Assembly (NCBI GenBank): GCA_002327925.1
Contig: DCVA01000024.1
Location: forward strand, 132,453-196,452
Direction: 5' to 3'
Source of the DNA: Anaerolineales bacterium UBA2200
Lineage (GTDB): Bacteria; Chloroflexota; Anaerolineae; UBA2200
Length of the DNA: 64,000 bases
Below the pieces are notes generated by a model. That model saw nothing but the letters and a program-made list of their open reading frames with translations, ran no database searches and was not told the DNA's origin. The position numbers were made by a program, and so were the translations under genes. Numbering within the stretch: the stretch's first letter is position 1; every line of letters starts with the position of its first letter. Of this stretch, positions 34,839 to 43,176 are shown piece by piece.

Positions 34839-36419
34839 ATGCAAGTCATTGAGCTGAACGGCAGCGAGACCATCACAGTGATTCACAGTCTGCTTGAGCA
34901 GGCCGTACCGCCCCCGTACTCAGTCTCGACGCAGGCAAGGCGCGCCGACGAAACCACAGGTGAGTCTGCCGGCGTTGCCTCTGATGAAGTGCTGCTCTAC
35001 GTCCCCAAGGGCTGTGAAGCCCTGGAGAACAACTCTCTTAACCTCACCCTGTTGCGGCGTTGGGCTGACAATCTGGCCTTGCATCTTGCAGTCGTGATCG
35101 AACATCGCGAGACCCGCAAGCTGGCACGCGAAGCCGGTTTGCTGGTGGTCCACTCGGTCGAGCAAGCCCAGAGAAACGGCATCCGCTATCTGGACCGCCG
35201 CCGGCGCCGGCATCAGGGCCTTCCGCCCCGCCCCATCTCCACCATTCTGCAAGCGCGGCCCGCCCGCCCCAGCGGGGTGCAGGCTGGACACTCATCGCGC
35301 AGGATTGCTATCACGGTGGTTGCGTCCATCTCGTTGCTGGCATCATTCTTTGCTGTCGTGTTCTTCCTGATTCCCAGCGCCACCGTCACACTGGTTCCCA
35401 GAGGCGAGCCGGTCGAGGCGAGCATGGAGATTAGCGCAGTGGCCGGTCTGTCCGGGGTCAGCTACGAAACAGGACAGATTCCGGCACGCACGGTCAGCGT
35501 GGAGCGCGAAGGGTCTGACCGGATGGCGACCACAGGGCGAACCGAGGTTCCCGACGGCTACGCAGAGGGCAACGTGGTTTTCGCCAACAAGACCAACACG
35601 GGCATCACCATCGCCAAGGGCACCGTCGTTCGCACCAGTACAGGAAACAACGTGCGCTTCTTCACTGTGGCCGATGCCGTGCTGCCAGGCGACCGCTACG
35701 CCACGGTCCGCGTGGGCATCCTGGCTGCAGAGCCCGGTCCGCGGGGCAACGTATCGCCACTCAGCATCAACACAATCGAGGGTGAGCTTGCGGCCCAGGC
35801 TGAAGTGCTCAACGATGCCCGGACGACGGGTGGGTCCGTTCGTCGCATGGGCGTAGTGGATTCGGCGGACGCCGTGGCTCTGCGCGCCCGACTCATGAAG
35901 CGTCTGCAAGAGGAAGCCTATAGCGAAATCACCAGCGGCCTGGCTCAGACCGATTTCGTGGCCCCTGAGTCGCTCGCCCTCAGCGTGCTGGATGAGCGAT
36001 TCGACCACAAGGTGGGGGACATGGCCGACGAGCTCGGCCTTGCGATGAAGGTGAAGGTCACTGGGCTCGCGGTCGACACGGCCTATGGCCGGATTCTTCT
36101 CCTGAGTTTGCTGGAGCAGCGCGCCAGCTCCGGCTACTGCCTGGTGGAAGATTCCGCCGTCTTCGGTGTGGCAGAGCAACTGGCCGCCAGCCCCGAGAGC
36201 GCACGATTCAATCTGGCCGTCCGGGCCACTGTCGCGCCGGTCATCGACCCGCAGAACGCTGGGCGCTCCATCACAGGCAAGACCATTGCCGACGCCCAGC
36301 AGCATCTCATGCAGCAGTTTCGCCTGGCGAAAACACCGGAGATCGACCTGTTGAACAGCCCACTGGGCCGACTGCCCTGGTGGTCGCAGCGCATCCGGGT
36401 TATTGTGAGTGCCAAGTAG
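34839..36419 (+). CDS. Membrane-anchored baseplate-J/gp47-like protein
   Basis: About 526 residues: a cytoplasmic N-terminal domain (1-150), a single membrane helix near 150-172 (AITVVASISLLASFFAVVFF), and a long outside domain. The first part of the outside domain (SATVTLVPRG, GQIPARTVSVEREGSD, TGRTEVPDGYAEGNVVFANK) resembles the baseplate J/gp47 family of phage and contractile-injection baseplates, yet no other tail gene is near. It stands between alaS and ruvX, in what looks like a housekeeping run. A cell-envelope role in this phylum is more likely than a phage remnant. Function unknown. Confidence 0.65.
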   Translation: MQVIELNGSETITVIHSLLEQAVPPPYSVSTQARRADETTGESAGVASDEVLLYVPKGCEALENNSLNLTLLRRWADNLALHLAVVIEHRETRKLAREAGLLVVHSVEQAQRNGIRYLDRRRRRHQGLPPRPISTILQARPARPSGVQAGHSSRRIAITVVASISLLASFFAVVFFLIPSATVTLVPRGEPVEASMEISAVAGLSGVSYETGQIPARTVSVEREGSDRMATTGRTEVPDGYAEGNVVFANKTNTGITIAKGTVVRTSTGNNVRFFTVADAVLPGDRYATVRVGILAAEPGPRGNVSPLSINTIEGELAAQAEVLNDARTTGGSVRRMGVVDSADAVALRARLMKRLQEEAYSEITSGLAQTDFVAPESLALSVLDERFDHKVGDMADELGLAMKVKVTGLAVDTAYGRILLLSLLEQRASSGYCLVEDSAVFGVAEQLAASPESARFNLAVRATVAPVIDPQNAGRSITGKTIADAQQHLMQQFRLAKTPEIDLLNSPLGRLPWWSQRIRVIVSAK

Positions 36420-36854
36420 ATGATGCGTTTCCTCGGACTTGACGTCGGAGAGAGGCGAACCGGTGTGGCTCTGTCCGATCCAACCGGATGGCTCGCTTCA
36501 CCCCTGACAGTGCTCAGATGCACAGACCGTGATGCCGAGCTCCTGGCCGTGACGGACCTGGTGCAGAAGCACCAGGTCGGCACCATTGTGGTTGGGGACC
36601 CCCAATCGCTCGACGGCTCGATCGGCCCACAGTCCAGACGAGTAAGGCAATACGTGAGCAGACTGCAACAGAAGGTTCCTCACGTATCGATAGTGCTGTA
36701 CGACGAGCGGTTGTCGACCCTGCACGCCCAACGTCTATTGCATGAGAGCGGGCGTCGCGCCTCGCGTGAGGTGATCGACGCGGCGGCGGCAGCGGTCATT
36801 CTACAAAGCTACCTGGACGCTCGGCAGGCTCACCCTGCCGAGGCATTGATTTGA
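36420..36854 (+). CDS. ruvX: Putative pre-16S rRNA nuclease / Holliday-junction resolvase-like protein
   Basis: A 144-residue YqgF-family RNase H-fold protein. FLGLDVGERRTGVALSDP holds the first catalytic Asp, VVGDPQSLDGS the middle part and YDERLSTLHAQRLL the conserved second acidic site. In E. coli the protein matures the 16S rRNA 5-prime end. It begins on the base after the preceding stop and its own stop overlaps an alternative TTG of mltG, so the three genes probably share a transcript. Confidence 0.92.
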   Translation: MMRFLGLDVGERRTGVALSDPTGWLASPLTVLRCTDRDAELLAVTDLVQKHQVGTIVVGDPQSLDGSIGPQSRRVRQYVSRLQQKVPHVSIVLYDERLSTLHAQRLLHESGRRASREVIDAAAAAVILQSYLDARQAHPAEALI

Positions 36855-36874
36855 CGACACGAGGGAGGCCATCG

Positions 36875-38017
36875 TTGAAGGGGACCAAGCACGCGGGTGG
36901 TCGAATTCTGCTGTTCCTTGCTGCCCTGGCGGTCATACTTGGAGTCGCTGCCGGCATCGTCTACTTCTTTGTGCAGCAGATAAGAGCCTCTGCTCTTCAG
37001 CCTGGCACTCAGGTAGACCTTTCGTCACTCGAACGCACGGTGCTGGGCATCTATCTGAACTTGAGGCGCGACGATATCGAGACGCCACCGCCTGGAGATG
37101 GTGCATCGGTTGCCGTGTCGGTCCTGCCAGGAGAGAACGCAGCTACCATCGCGGCACGATTGGAGCGATTGGGAATCATTGGCGATGCGGAGCTGTTCCG
37201 CCTCTTGCTGCGCTACTGGGGCCTCGACCAGAATCTGGAGGCTGGCGACTACTCGCTGCGCGATAATATGCCGATGTCCGAGGTAGTCTTGCAGCTCAGG
37301 CACGGTCGGCTGCTGGCCAGAACGGTCACCATACGAGAAGGACTGCGTGCTGAGGAGATGGCCCATTACCTCGCCAGCGAAGGTTGGGTAGACCAGGAGC
37401 AGTTCATCGGCCTGGTGCGTGACGACGCTTTCCATTACGACTTTCTACGTGATCGCCCCGCCTCCGCACCCGCAACACTGGAGGGCTTCCTGTTTCCCGA
37501 TACCTACGAGTTCTCGGTCAGCATCTCGGCTACGTTGCTGATCGATACGATGCTAAAGAACTTTGACCGCCGCGTGACGATCGAGATGCGCCAGCAGGCC
37601 CTCGACAACGGACTCACGCTTTTCGAGGCTCTGACAATCGCCTCCATCGTGGAGCGTGAGGCAGTGGTCGCCGAAGAGCGACCCGTCATTGCCAGCGTAT
37701 ACCTCAACCGGCTGCGCCGCGGCATCTATCTGGAAGCTGACCCAACGGTGCAGTATGGCAAGGGATACGACGTGGCCTCTGGCCGCTGGTGGCCGCAACT
37801 GACCGCGGGGGACCTGCGCACGGTTGACTCACCATTCAACACATACATACACCCAGGGCTTCCGCCCGGGCCGATCTGCAGTCCTGGTCTTGCTTCGATC
37901 CAGGCGGTGCTCCAACCTGCGCAGACGGACTATCTCTTCTTCGTGGCCAAGGGGGACGGTTCTCACGCGTTTGCGGAGACATTCGAGGAGCACCTGGAAA
38001 ACCAGGCCAGGTACTAG
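36875..38017 (+). CDS. mltG: Endolytic murein transglycosylase
   Basis: A 380-residue YceG-family enzyme that cuts nascent peptidoglycan strands. One N-terminal membrane helix (ILLFLAALAVILGVAAGIVY) anchors it; a LysM-like subdomain follows; the catalytic Glu lies in ASIVEREAVVAEERPVIA and the conserved YLNRLRRG and LEADPTVQYGKG follow. TTG 36875 is chosen because AGGGAGG ends 6 bases upstream. ruvX-mltG order is common in bacteria. Confidence 0.93.
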   Translation: MKGTKHAGGRILLFLAALAVILGVAAGIVYFFVQQIRASALQPGTQVDLSSLERTVLGIYLNLRRDDIETPPPGDGASVAVSVLPGENAATIAARLERLGIIGDAELFRLLLRYWGLDQNLEAGDYSLRDNMPMSEVVLQLRHGRLLARTVTIREGLRAEEMAHYLASEGWVDQEQFIGLVRDDAFHYDFLRDRPASAPATLEGFLFPDTYEFSVSISATLLIDTMLKNFDRRVTIEMRQQALDNGLTLFEALTIASIVEREAVVAEERPVIASVYLNRLRRGIYLEADPTVQYGKGYDVASGRWWPQLTAGDLRTVDSPFNTYIHPGLPPGPICSPGLASIQAVLQPAQTDYLFFVAKGDGSHAFAETFEEHLENQARY

Positions 38018-38124
38018 CCAGGCTGCGATCTACGGCTCCGAGCTGCGAGCCCCTGCCGACGCCGGGCAACTAGGCCCGGAACCCACGTCTGGGACCTTGC
38101 AGACTGGGGTGGCGCCCTCACCTT

Positions 38125-38592
38125 CTAGGGGAGGCCGGCGGCCACCTTTTCGACCGCAAGGTGCACGCTTTCCTCTGGGCTTACCTTGATGCGCACATCC
38201 AGGAAGCGGCCCTTCTCGTCGATCACAAAATGGCTGCGCACGATGCCCATGTAGGTCTTGCCATATAGCTTCTTCTCGCCCCACGCGCCATACGTTTCGG
38301 CCACCGCGTGATCCGGGTCGGACAGAAGCACAAAGGGCAGTTTGTTCTTCGCACGGAAACTGGCCAGCGCCTTGCCGGAATCGGGGCTCACGCCAATGAC
38401 AACGGCGTTGGCCTCCGCGATACGCTCGGATTCATCACGGAATCCGTTGGCCTGAATCGTTCAGCCCGAGGTCCCCGCTTTGGGGAAGAAATACAGAATC
38501 ACCTTCTTGCCCCTAAAGCGGGAAAGCTTGACCTTCTCGCCGCTATCGGACAGGAGCTCGAAAACGGGCGCCAGTTCGCCGATCTTTGGCAT
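38125..38592 (-). CDS. Selenocysteine-containing peroxiredoxin (BCP/PrxQ type)
   Basis: Read from ATG 38592 (strong GAGGAGGAG upstream) to TAG 38125, this is a 155-residue thioredoxin-fold peroxiredoxin interrupted only by TGA at 38461-38463. That codon falls exactly where BCP proteins have the peroxidatic Cys: FFPKAGTSG, then the TGA, then TIQANGFRD, against PKDDTPGC and GFRD in relatives. The frame continues through VVIGVSPD and FVLLSDPDH to the normal end. I read it as selenocysteine at position 44. There is no other Cys in the chain, so it would be a one-Sec enzyme resolved by an outside thiol. A SECIS-like hairpin follows the TGA. The gene follows the GNAT gene by 54 bases. A nonsense mutation is the alternative. 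Confidence 0.82.
38427..38463 (-). promoter_or_regulatory. Bacterial SECIS element (UGA plus hairpin)
   Basis: Beginning 14 bases after the in-frame TGA on the minus strand, CGGATTC (38446-38440) and GAATCCG (38433-38427) form a perfect 7-bp stem around the six-base loop CGTGAT. The loop begins 21 bases after the TGA and its second base is G. Both features fit the general bacterial SECIS description: apical loop about 16-37 bases from the UGA, with a G among the first two loop bases. Confidence 0.72.
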
Positions 38593-38646
38593 GGTCTCCT
38601 CCTCTGTGACGGGATGACAAACGCCAGACGTCTCCGTCGCAAATGG

Positions 38647-39783
38647 CTATGCAGGCATCGTGTACACGCGATATCGCTTGTAGTCCTCTGCGCCAAAGTG
38701 GCTTGTCAGTGTCGTCAGCTTGTCATTGTCTTCTGCCTGAAGCGACAGGTCCACCCAGCGGTAACCTCGCGGCTGCGCCGCCTTGATCAGGCCCAACAGG
38801 AGCAGCGCCTCGATGCCCCGGCCCTGCAGCTCTTCGACAACCCCCGCAACCTTCAGGCTGAGCACGTTGATGCGCTTCATATGCCACCACGCCAGCAGCT
38901 TGCGTGGCGCATCAAGCCGGCCGTTCAGGTGAATGAGCACCTGATTCATGTCTGGAAAGCCTAGCACGCAGCCGACGGTCCTTCCCTCACGCTCGGTAAA
39001 CAGAACAAACTCGGGGTCGATGAAAGGGCGCACCTCGTCGGCGAAGGCGTTGAACTCTGCATCCGTCCAGGGTACGTGGTCTGGCAGCAGGCCGATGGTA
39101 GCGTCGTACAGCTCGCGGGCCCTCTGTACCTCGGCATCCCAATTGACCATCTGTGCCTGGCGCACCAGGAAATCACTGCGGCGTTCGGCAACCTTCTCCA
39201 GGCGTGACAGCCGGGGAGGAAGCTCGCCATTCGGACCGATGATATCCGACACGAACAAGCGCCGGCAGAAATCGTCGGCGTACTTGGTGAGCCCGAAACG
39301 GGAGACGAACTCGTGGTAGTACGCCGGCGAATGCCCGCACATCATGGGTGGCGGGCAGTCCGCCCCTTCGACCAGAATGCCTCTCTCCCGGTCACGGTGA
39401 AAGTTGATCGGTCCCCGGAGCTCGCTCATACCACGCTCACGCACCCACCCAAGCGCCGTGTCCAGAAGGGCTTCAGCGGCTTCATAGTCCTGCAGCACCT
39501 CGAAGAAGCCAAAAAAGCCCACCTTGCACTTTAGGAATTCATTGAACCGGCGGTCGATGAACGCAGCGATGGTGCCGACCGGCCGATCTCCGCGTCGGGC
39601 CACAAACATCGCCACGTCCGCCTGCCGAAAGAACGTGTTCCGCTTGGGGTCGAGGAACTTGTCGCGATCCTTGCGGATCGGCGGCACCCAGTTCCTGTCG
39701 CCGTGATATACGGTCCACGGGAAGAGGACCATCACCTGCCGATCACGCTCATCTTCAACCGCACAGATCTTGAGATTCGACAT
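38647..39783 (-). CDS. GNAT-fold N-acetyltransferase-like protein
   Basis: A 378-residue protein seen in many bacteria as an uncharacterised acyltransferase-like family. Two parts are visible: an N-terminal region with FPWTVYHGDRNWVPP, FFRQADVAMFVARR and GTIAAFIDRRFNEF, and a C-terminal region with FVLFTEREGRTVGCVLGFPD and VEELQGRGIEALLL, the latter like an acetyl-CoA-binding turn. ATG 39783 starts at MSNLKICAVED; a more upstream ATG is less likely. It precedes the selenoperoxiredoxin on the same strand and diverges from the Na/Pi transporter. Substrate unknown. Confidence 0.7.
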   Translation of the reverse strand: MSNLKICAVEDERDRQVMVLFPWTVYHGDRNWVPPIRKDRDKFLDPKRNTFFRQADVAMFVARRGDRPVGTIAAFIDRRFNEFLKCKVGFFGFFEVLQDYEAAEALLDTALGWVRERGMSELRGPINFHRDRERGILVEGADCPPPMMCGHSPAYYHEFVSRFGLTKYADDFCRRLFVSDIIGPNGELPPRLSRLEKVAERRSDFLVRQAQMVNWDAEVQRARELYDATIGLLPDHVPWTDAEFNAFADEVRPFIDPEFVLFTEREGRTVGCVLGFPDMNQVLIHLNGRLDAPRKLLAWWHMKRINVLSLKVAGVVEELQGRGIEALLLLGLIKAAQPRGYRWVDLSLQAEDNDKLTTLTSHFGAEDYKRYRVYTMPA

Positions 39784-39859
39784 TGGATTGCCTTCTGCAC
39801 CCAGGGTGATCGTCATTATAGGGAACAAGGCCACTAGCTCCAAGCACACGGTCACCGGA

Positions 39860-39888
39860 TTGCGCGCCTGTCCAGGTTGTGCTAGAAT
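39860..39888 (+). promoter_or_regulatory. Promoter for the Na/Pi cotransporter gene
   Basis: TTGCGC (39860-39865), 17-base spacer, then TAGAAT (39883-39888) preceded by TGC, which adds an extended -10 element. The start codon follows about 80 bases later with AGGAGAAG as ribosome binding site. Confidence 0.55.
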
Positions 39889-39966
39889 TGCCGCGCACCA
39901 CCTGCGCTCGGTAGCCCACCGACAGGGGCCACGCACCACAGACAGGCATCGATAGGAGAAGCGCAC

Positions 39967-41571
39967 ATGACCGTTGCCAACATCCTACAGATGCTGGGCG
40001 GCATGGCCGTCCTGCTGCTCGGGATTGACATGCTCAGTGTGGGCATGGAGCAGCTTGCCGGTAGACGAATCCAGACCTGGTTGGATCGCATGACCGACCG
40101 CCGGATCAAGGCAGCAGCGTTTGGCTTTGCTGCCACCACGGTGCTTCAAAGCAGCAGCCTGCTCATGGTGACCATGATCGGGCTGATCAACGCTCACCTG
40201 TTCACCCTTGAGCAGGCCGTCGGTGTGATGATGGGGCAGGAGATCGGCACCACGCTCACCGGGCAGCTCATCGCTTTCGACGTGGGCAAGTACCTCTTTG
40301 CCTTGCTGGTCGCGGGCTACGCGATCCGCGCCTTCAAGGCGGAGAAGCAGTGGCAAGCGGCTGGAACGGCCATTCTGGGCGTGGGCATCATGTTCCTGGG
40401 CCTCGAGACAGTGAAATCCGGAGTTGCGTCGCTGGTGGACGAGCCGCAGGTGCGCTCCTGGCTCGCCGCGATGGGGGACACGCCGATCCTGGGCATCATC
40501 GGGGGGACGCTGCTTACCGCGCTAATCCAGAGCAGCTCCGCGACTTCCGGCCTGGCGATCGCCCTTGGCCTAGCCAATGCCATCACCCTCCCGGGAGCCA
40601 TATCGTTGATCCTGGGCGCAAACATCGGTACGTGTGTCACGGGCTTTGTCGTCGCCCTGCGCTCGTCTCGCTCGTCCCGGCGTGCGTCAGTGGCGCAGAT
40701 CGTAATCAACCTTTTCGGCGTCGCCCTCTTCTTCCCGTTCATCTCCCCCTTCGCCAGCTTGCTGGCCAGGACTTCTGGCAACCTGGGAAGACAAATTGCC
40801 AACGCCCACAGCATCTTTAACATCGCCGTGAGCCTCGTGCTGTTTCCATTGGTTCCCCTTATCGTGCGCATCGCCAGGGCTCTGGTACCCGGCGACGATC
40901 GGGAACCACCTCGACTGACCCAGTTCCTGGACGACAACCTTCTGCAGGTTCCGCCCATAGCCCTGACTCAGGCTGCACGTGAGGTGGTGCGCATTGGCAA
41001 GCTGACCACCGAGATGGTCGAATGGAGCCGTGATGCCTTGCTGCGATGCGACGAGGCCAAGATTCAGGCGATTCTCAGGCGAGAGGATGAGCAGATCGAT
41101 CCGCTCTGCCGCATCGTCGAGCAGTTCATCGACCGTTTGACTCGTGGTTCGCTCAGTGAGTCCGAGCGCCAGCGCTGTTTTCAGCTAAAGCATGTCATCA
41201 CCGACATTGAGCGCGTCGCCGACATGACAGAGAACCTCGCCCAGGCGGGTCAGGAGCGGGCTCGCGACCAGGTTGGGTTCAGTTCCCAGGGAGAGTCCGA
41301 GGTGTCACACTTCCACTCGCTGGTCTGCGAGAACTGGGCTCTTGCTGTGCAGACGATTGCCAGCGAAGACAGGCTGTCGGCACAGCGAGTCAAGGAGGCC
41401 GAGGACGAAATCGATATCATGGAGAAGGAGCTGCGCGAGTCTCATCGCAAACGTCTCGAGGCCGGGATCTGCACGCCACAGGCCAACATTCTGTTCATCG
41501 AGACGCTGCGCAACCTGGAGCGCATCGGCGATCACGCCGACAATCTGGGCGTGAGCGTGCTGCGCACCTAG
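39967..41571 (+). CDS. Na/Pi-cotransporter family protein with PhoU-like tail
   Basis: A 534-residue protein. The membrane part has two inverted Na/Pi repeats, each with the QSSS signature (TTVLQSSSLLMV and ALIQSSSATSG), and about eight helices up to residue 310. The rest is a helical PhoU-like domain (VEQFIDRLTRG, HVITDIERVADMTENLA, NLERIGDHADNLG). It is likely to move phosphate with sodium, in or out, with regulation by the PhoU-like part. AGGAGAAG precedes ATG 39967. No pst or pho genes are nearby. Confidence 0.92.
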   Translation: MTVANILQMLGGMAVLLLGIDMLSVGMEQLAGRRIQTWLDRMTDRRIKAAAFGFAATTVLQSSSLLMVTMIGLINAHLFTLEQAVGVMMGQEIGTTLTGQLIAFDVGKYLFALLVAGYAIRAFKAEKQWQAAGTAILGVGIMFLGLETVKSGVASLVDEPQVRSWLAAMGDTPILGIIGGTLLTALIQSSSATSGLAIALGLANAITLPGAISLILGANIGTCVTGFVVALRSSRSSRRASVAQIVINLFGVALFFPFISPFASLLARTSGNLGRQIANAHSIFNIAVSLVLFPLVPLIVRIARALVPGDDREPPRLTQFLDDNLLQVPPIALTQAAREVVRIGKLTTEMVEWSRDALLRCDEAKIQAILRREDEQIDPLCRIVEQFIDRLTRGSLSESERQRCFQLKHVITDIERVADMTENLAQAGQERARDQVGFSSQGESEVSHFHSLVCENWALAVQTIASEDRLSAQRVKEAEDEIDIMEKELRESHRKRLEAGICTPQANILFIETLRNLERIGDHADNLGVSVLRT

Positions 41572-41583
41572 CTGTGCCAGCCC

Positions 41584-42336
41584 TCAGCGGTGCTCCAGCA
41601 CAGTCCCTTGCGCATCCACCTGACCGCGCCACGAAAAGCCATTCCCCGAGCCTGTGACGCCAACCTCATACACCACCTGTTCCTGATCGGCGAGATCATG
41701 CTCAACCAGGATGGACCAGCCTTCTGCCTCAAAACTGAAGGACTGGCGCCCTTGTGTGCCGGGCATGGAGGCCTTCTCTCCCAGCCAGACCAGTCCATCC
41801 GCAGGGGCCAGTGCTGGGTACACCTTCGCAAGATAGTCAAGGAGGATCTTGCGGGCGACCACAACGTCGACCGATACGTTGACATTGGACTCCAGGAGGC
41901 GAAGCGACTGATCCAGGCGGGCAGCCCAGTGGAGGCCGCTCTGCGCGTGATCCAGCTCCACCTCGTACTCCAGCACACCGGGCGAGAGCGTCAGGGCCGC
42001 CACGGTCATGGACCATCCGGCGCTGGCGAATTCATACGTGGTGACCTCACTCACCCCCGGGGGAGTCGTATCGCGTCCGACCCAGGCCAGGTCCTCAGGC
42101 ACGGGTACCGTCGGTGCCATCTCTCTGAGCAAGCCCAGCGCTGCCTGCCGGGCGGCGATGATGTCACTTCGAACCCCCGCCTCGGGCGTTGGCTCTGCCG
42201 TCGGCTGCAGCACCGGTGTGGCCGTAGGTACCGGAGTTGCCCGATACCGGTCGCATCCGACGCAGAAGGCCAGTACCAGGACGAGCAAAGCCGGAAGAAT
42301 CAGTTGCCTGCTGCGCTTACTGAGGGCCCTGCACAT
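41584..42336 (-). CDS. Lipoprotein with two tandem copies of an unknown domain
   Basis: About 250 residues. The signal ends in FCVGC, a lipobox, followed by a TPVPTATPVLQPTAEPTPE spacer. Two repeats of about 85 residues follow: each has an Ala-rich helix (AARQAALGLLREMAP; VARKILLDYLAKVYP), a D/GL-x-WLG or WVG motif, an F-x-x-x-GW-S segment, an EYEV or YEVGV strand and a final (S/G)-(L/F)-x-W-x-(A/G) strand ending LLE or VLE. ATG 42336 is preferred, 10 bases from GGAGG. The repeat recalls PepSY-like small domains, but I do not recognise it. It converges on the Na/Pi gene, 12 bases apart. Confidence 0.7.
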   Translation of the reverse strand: MCRALSKRSRQLILPALLVLVLAFCVGCDRYRATPVPTATPVLQPTAEPTPEAGVRSDIIAARQAALGLLREMAPTVPVPEDLAWVGRDTTPPGVSEVTTYEFASAGWSMTVAALTLSPGVLEYEVELDHAQSGLHWAARLDQSLRLLESNVNVSVDVVVARKILLDYLAKVYPALAPADGLVWLGEKASMPGTQGRQSFSFEAEGWSILVEHDLADQEQVVYEVGVTGSGNGFSWRGQVDAQGTVLEHR

Positions 42337-42879
42337 GATTTCCACTTCCTCCCGAACGGCGGGGCGACGCCAGCCGCGTTATTCGGTCAGTCTACCACAC
42401 CTGGGCGCAAAGTCCAAGGAGGCGAGTCGTGCGCTACCCGCAACTAATCGAAGACAGCCACGTCATCATCAGCGTACCAGTAATGCTGATGGGGATACGG
42501 TGCACCGAGCCACACACGGGGTTTCTGAAACCCATCGGCGAAATGCGGATTGCATGAACAATTCACCACCTCCTGCCCTGCCGAATACTGGCCTGAGTTG
42601 GACAAACATTCGGTTCGTCGTATAATGAATGGACTGTAATGTTTCAGGTGCCGTTCTTTCACATTTCGTTCATGTTCTGGTGATAGCATTGTGTCACAAT
42701 CGTAGCTTTATGGTAACGGAATGGTTGCTAACAAGGGAAGCGGCTGGGGAATACCTGGCGGACTCAGCGAGCGACAGGACACAGCCCCGGTACCGATTGA
42801 TATCCCGGGCCAGCGCCAACATTGCTGGCCAACACAGACTCGCTGGACAGGACTGCTAAAGAAAGGAGGTGAATCAGAC
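42337..42879. other. Gene-free stretch with flp promoter and long leader
   Basis: No convincing gene in 543 bases. It contains the flp promoter at 42598-42626, a downstream palindrome (ATTGTG and CACAAT around one base, 42688-42700) and the strong ribosome binding site AAAGGAGGTGA before the pilin. The leader of about 245 bases is AT-richer than its surroundings near 42650-42720. I see no match to the cyclic-di-GMP riboswitch consensus. Confidence 0.5.
42598..42626 (+). promoter_or_regulatory. Promoter of the Tad pilus operon
   Basis: TTGGAC (42598-42603), a 17-base spacer and a perfect TATAAT (42621-42626). It is one of the best vegetative-type promoters in the window and fits high expression of the pilin. 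Confidence 0.7.
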
Positions 42880-43059
42880 ATGTTGACAAGAATGATGCAG
42901 TGGCTTCGCCGGCAGAAGGGTCAGGATCTGACCGAATACGCTCTGATCATTGCGCTGATCGTGATTCTCGCTGTCGTCGCCGTTCAGGCGCTCGGGGGCA
43001 GCATCCAATCTGTTCTGCAGAACATCGCGGATACGCTCTCTGGAGCCCTTGGCGGCTGA
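42880..43059 (+). CDS. flp: Flp-family type IVb pilin
   Basis: A 59-residue prepilin: short basic leader (LTRMMQWLRRQKG), the processing site Gly before QDLTEYALI, then a single hydrophobic helix (IIALIVILAVVAVQALGG) and a short tail. The Glu in the sixth or nearby mature position is the one prepilin peptidase and assembly need. ATG 42880 has the ribosome binding site AAAGGAGGTGA. It is the major fibre subunit of the Tad pilus encoded downstream, processed by the peptidase at 46511. Confidence 0.94.
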   Translation: MLTRMMQWLRRQKGQDLTEYALIIALIVILAVVAVQALGGSIQSVLQNIADTLSGALGG

Positions 43060-43176
43060 TCGTAGGTAAGCCCATCACTGAAGCGAACTGGACACGAGGG
43101 GCAGAGCACACGGTCAGGTCGTCCTCTGCCCCTCCCCTCTCTACGCTGGCCCTCACGGCCCTGGAGTACAGTTAGG

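Noticed and set aside
34839..36419. Prophage or contractile injection system remnant
   Set aside because: Only one baseplate-J-like domain is present, fused to a membrane helix and embedded in housekeeping genes; no tail, capsid, integrase or lysis genes are near.
38125..38391. Short 88-residue peroxiredoxin fragment starting at 38391
   Set aside because: Its start is internal to a full-length gene with an excellent ribosome binding site before 38592; the only obstacle is the TGA explained as selenocysteine.
38125..38592. Peroxiredoxin as an ordinary pseudogene
   Set aside because: The TGA falls exactly on the peroxidatic residue, the frame is otherwise intact, and a SECIS-like hairpin follows; not fully excluded without the genome's Sec genes.
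42627..42879. Cyclic-di-GMP riboswitch in the flp leader
   Set aside because: The leader lacks the conserved core pieces of that riboswitch; only a simple palindrome is visible.
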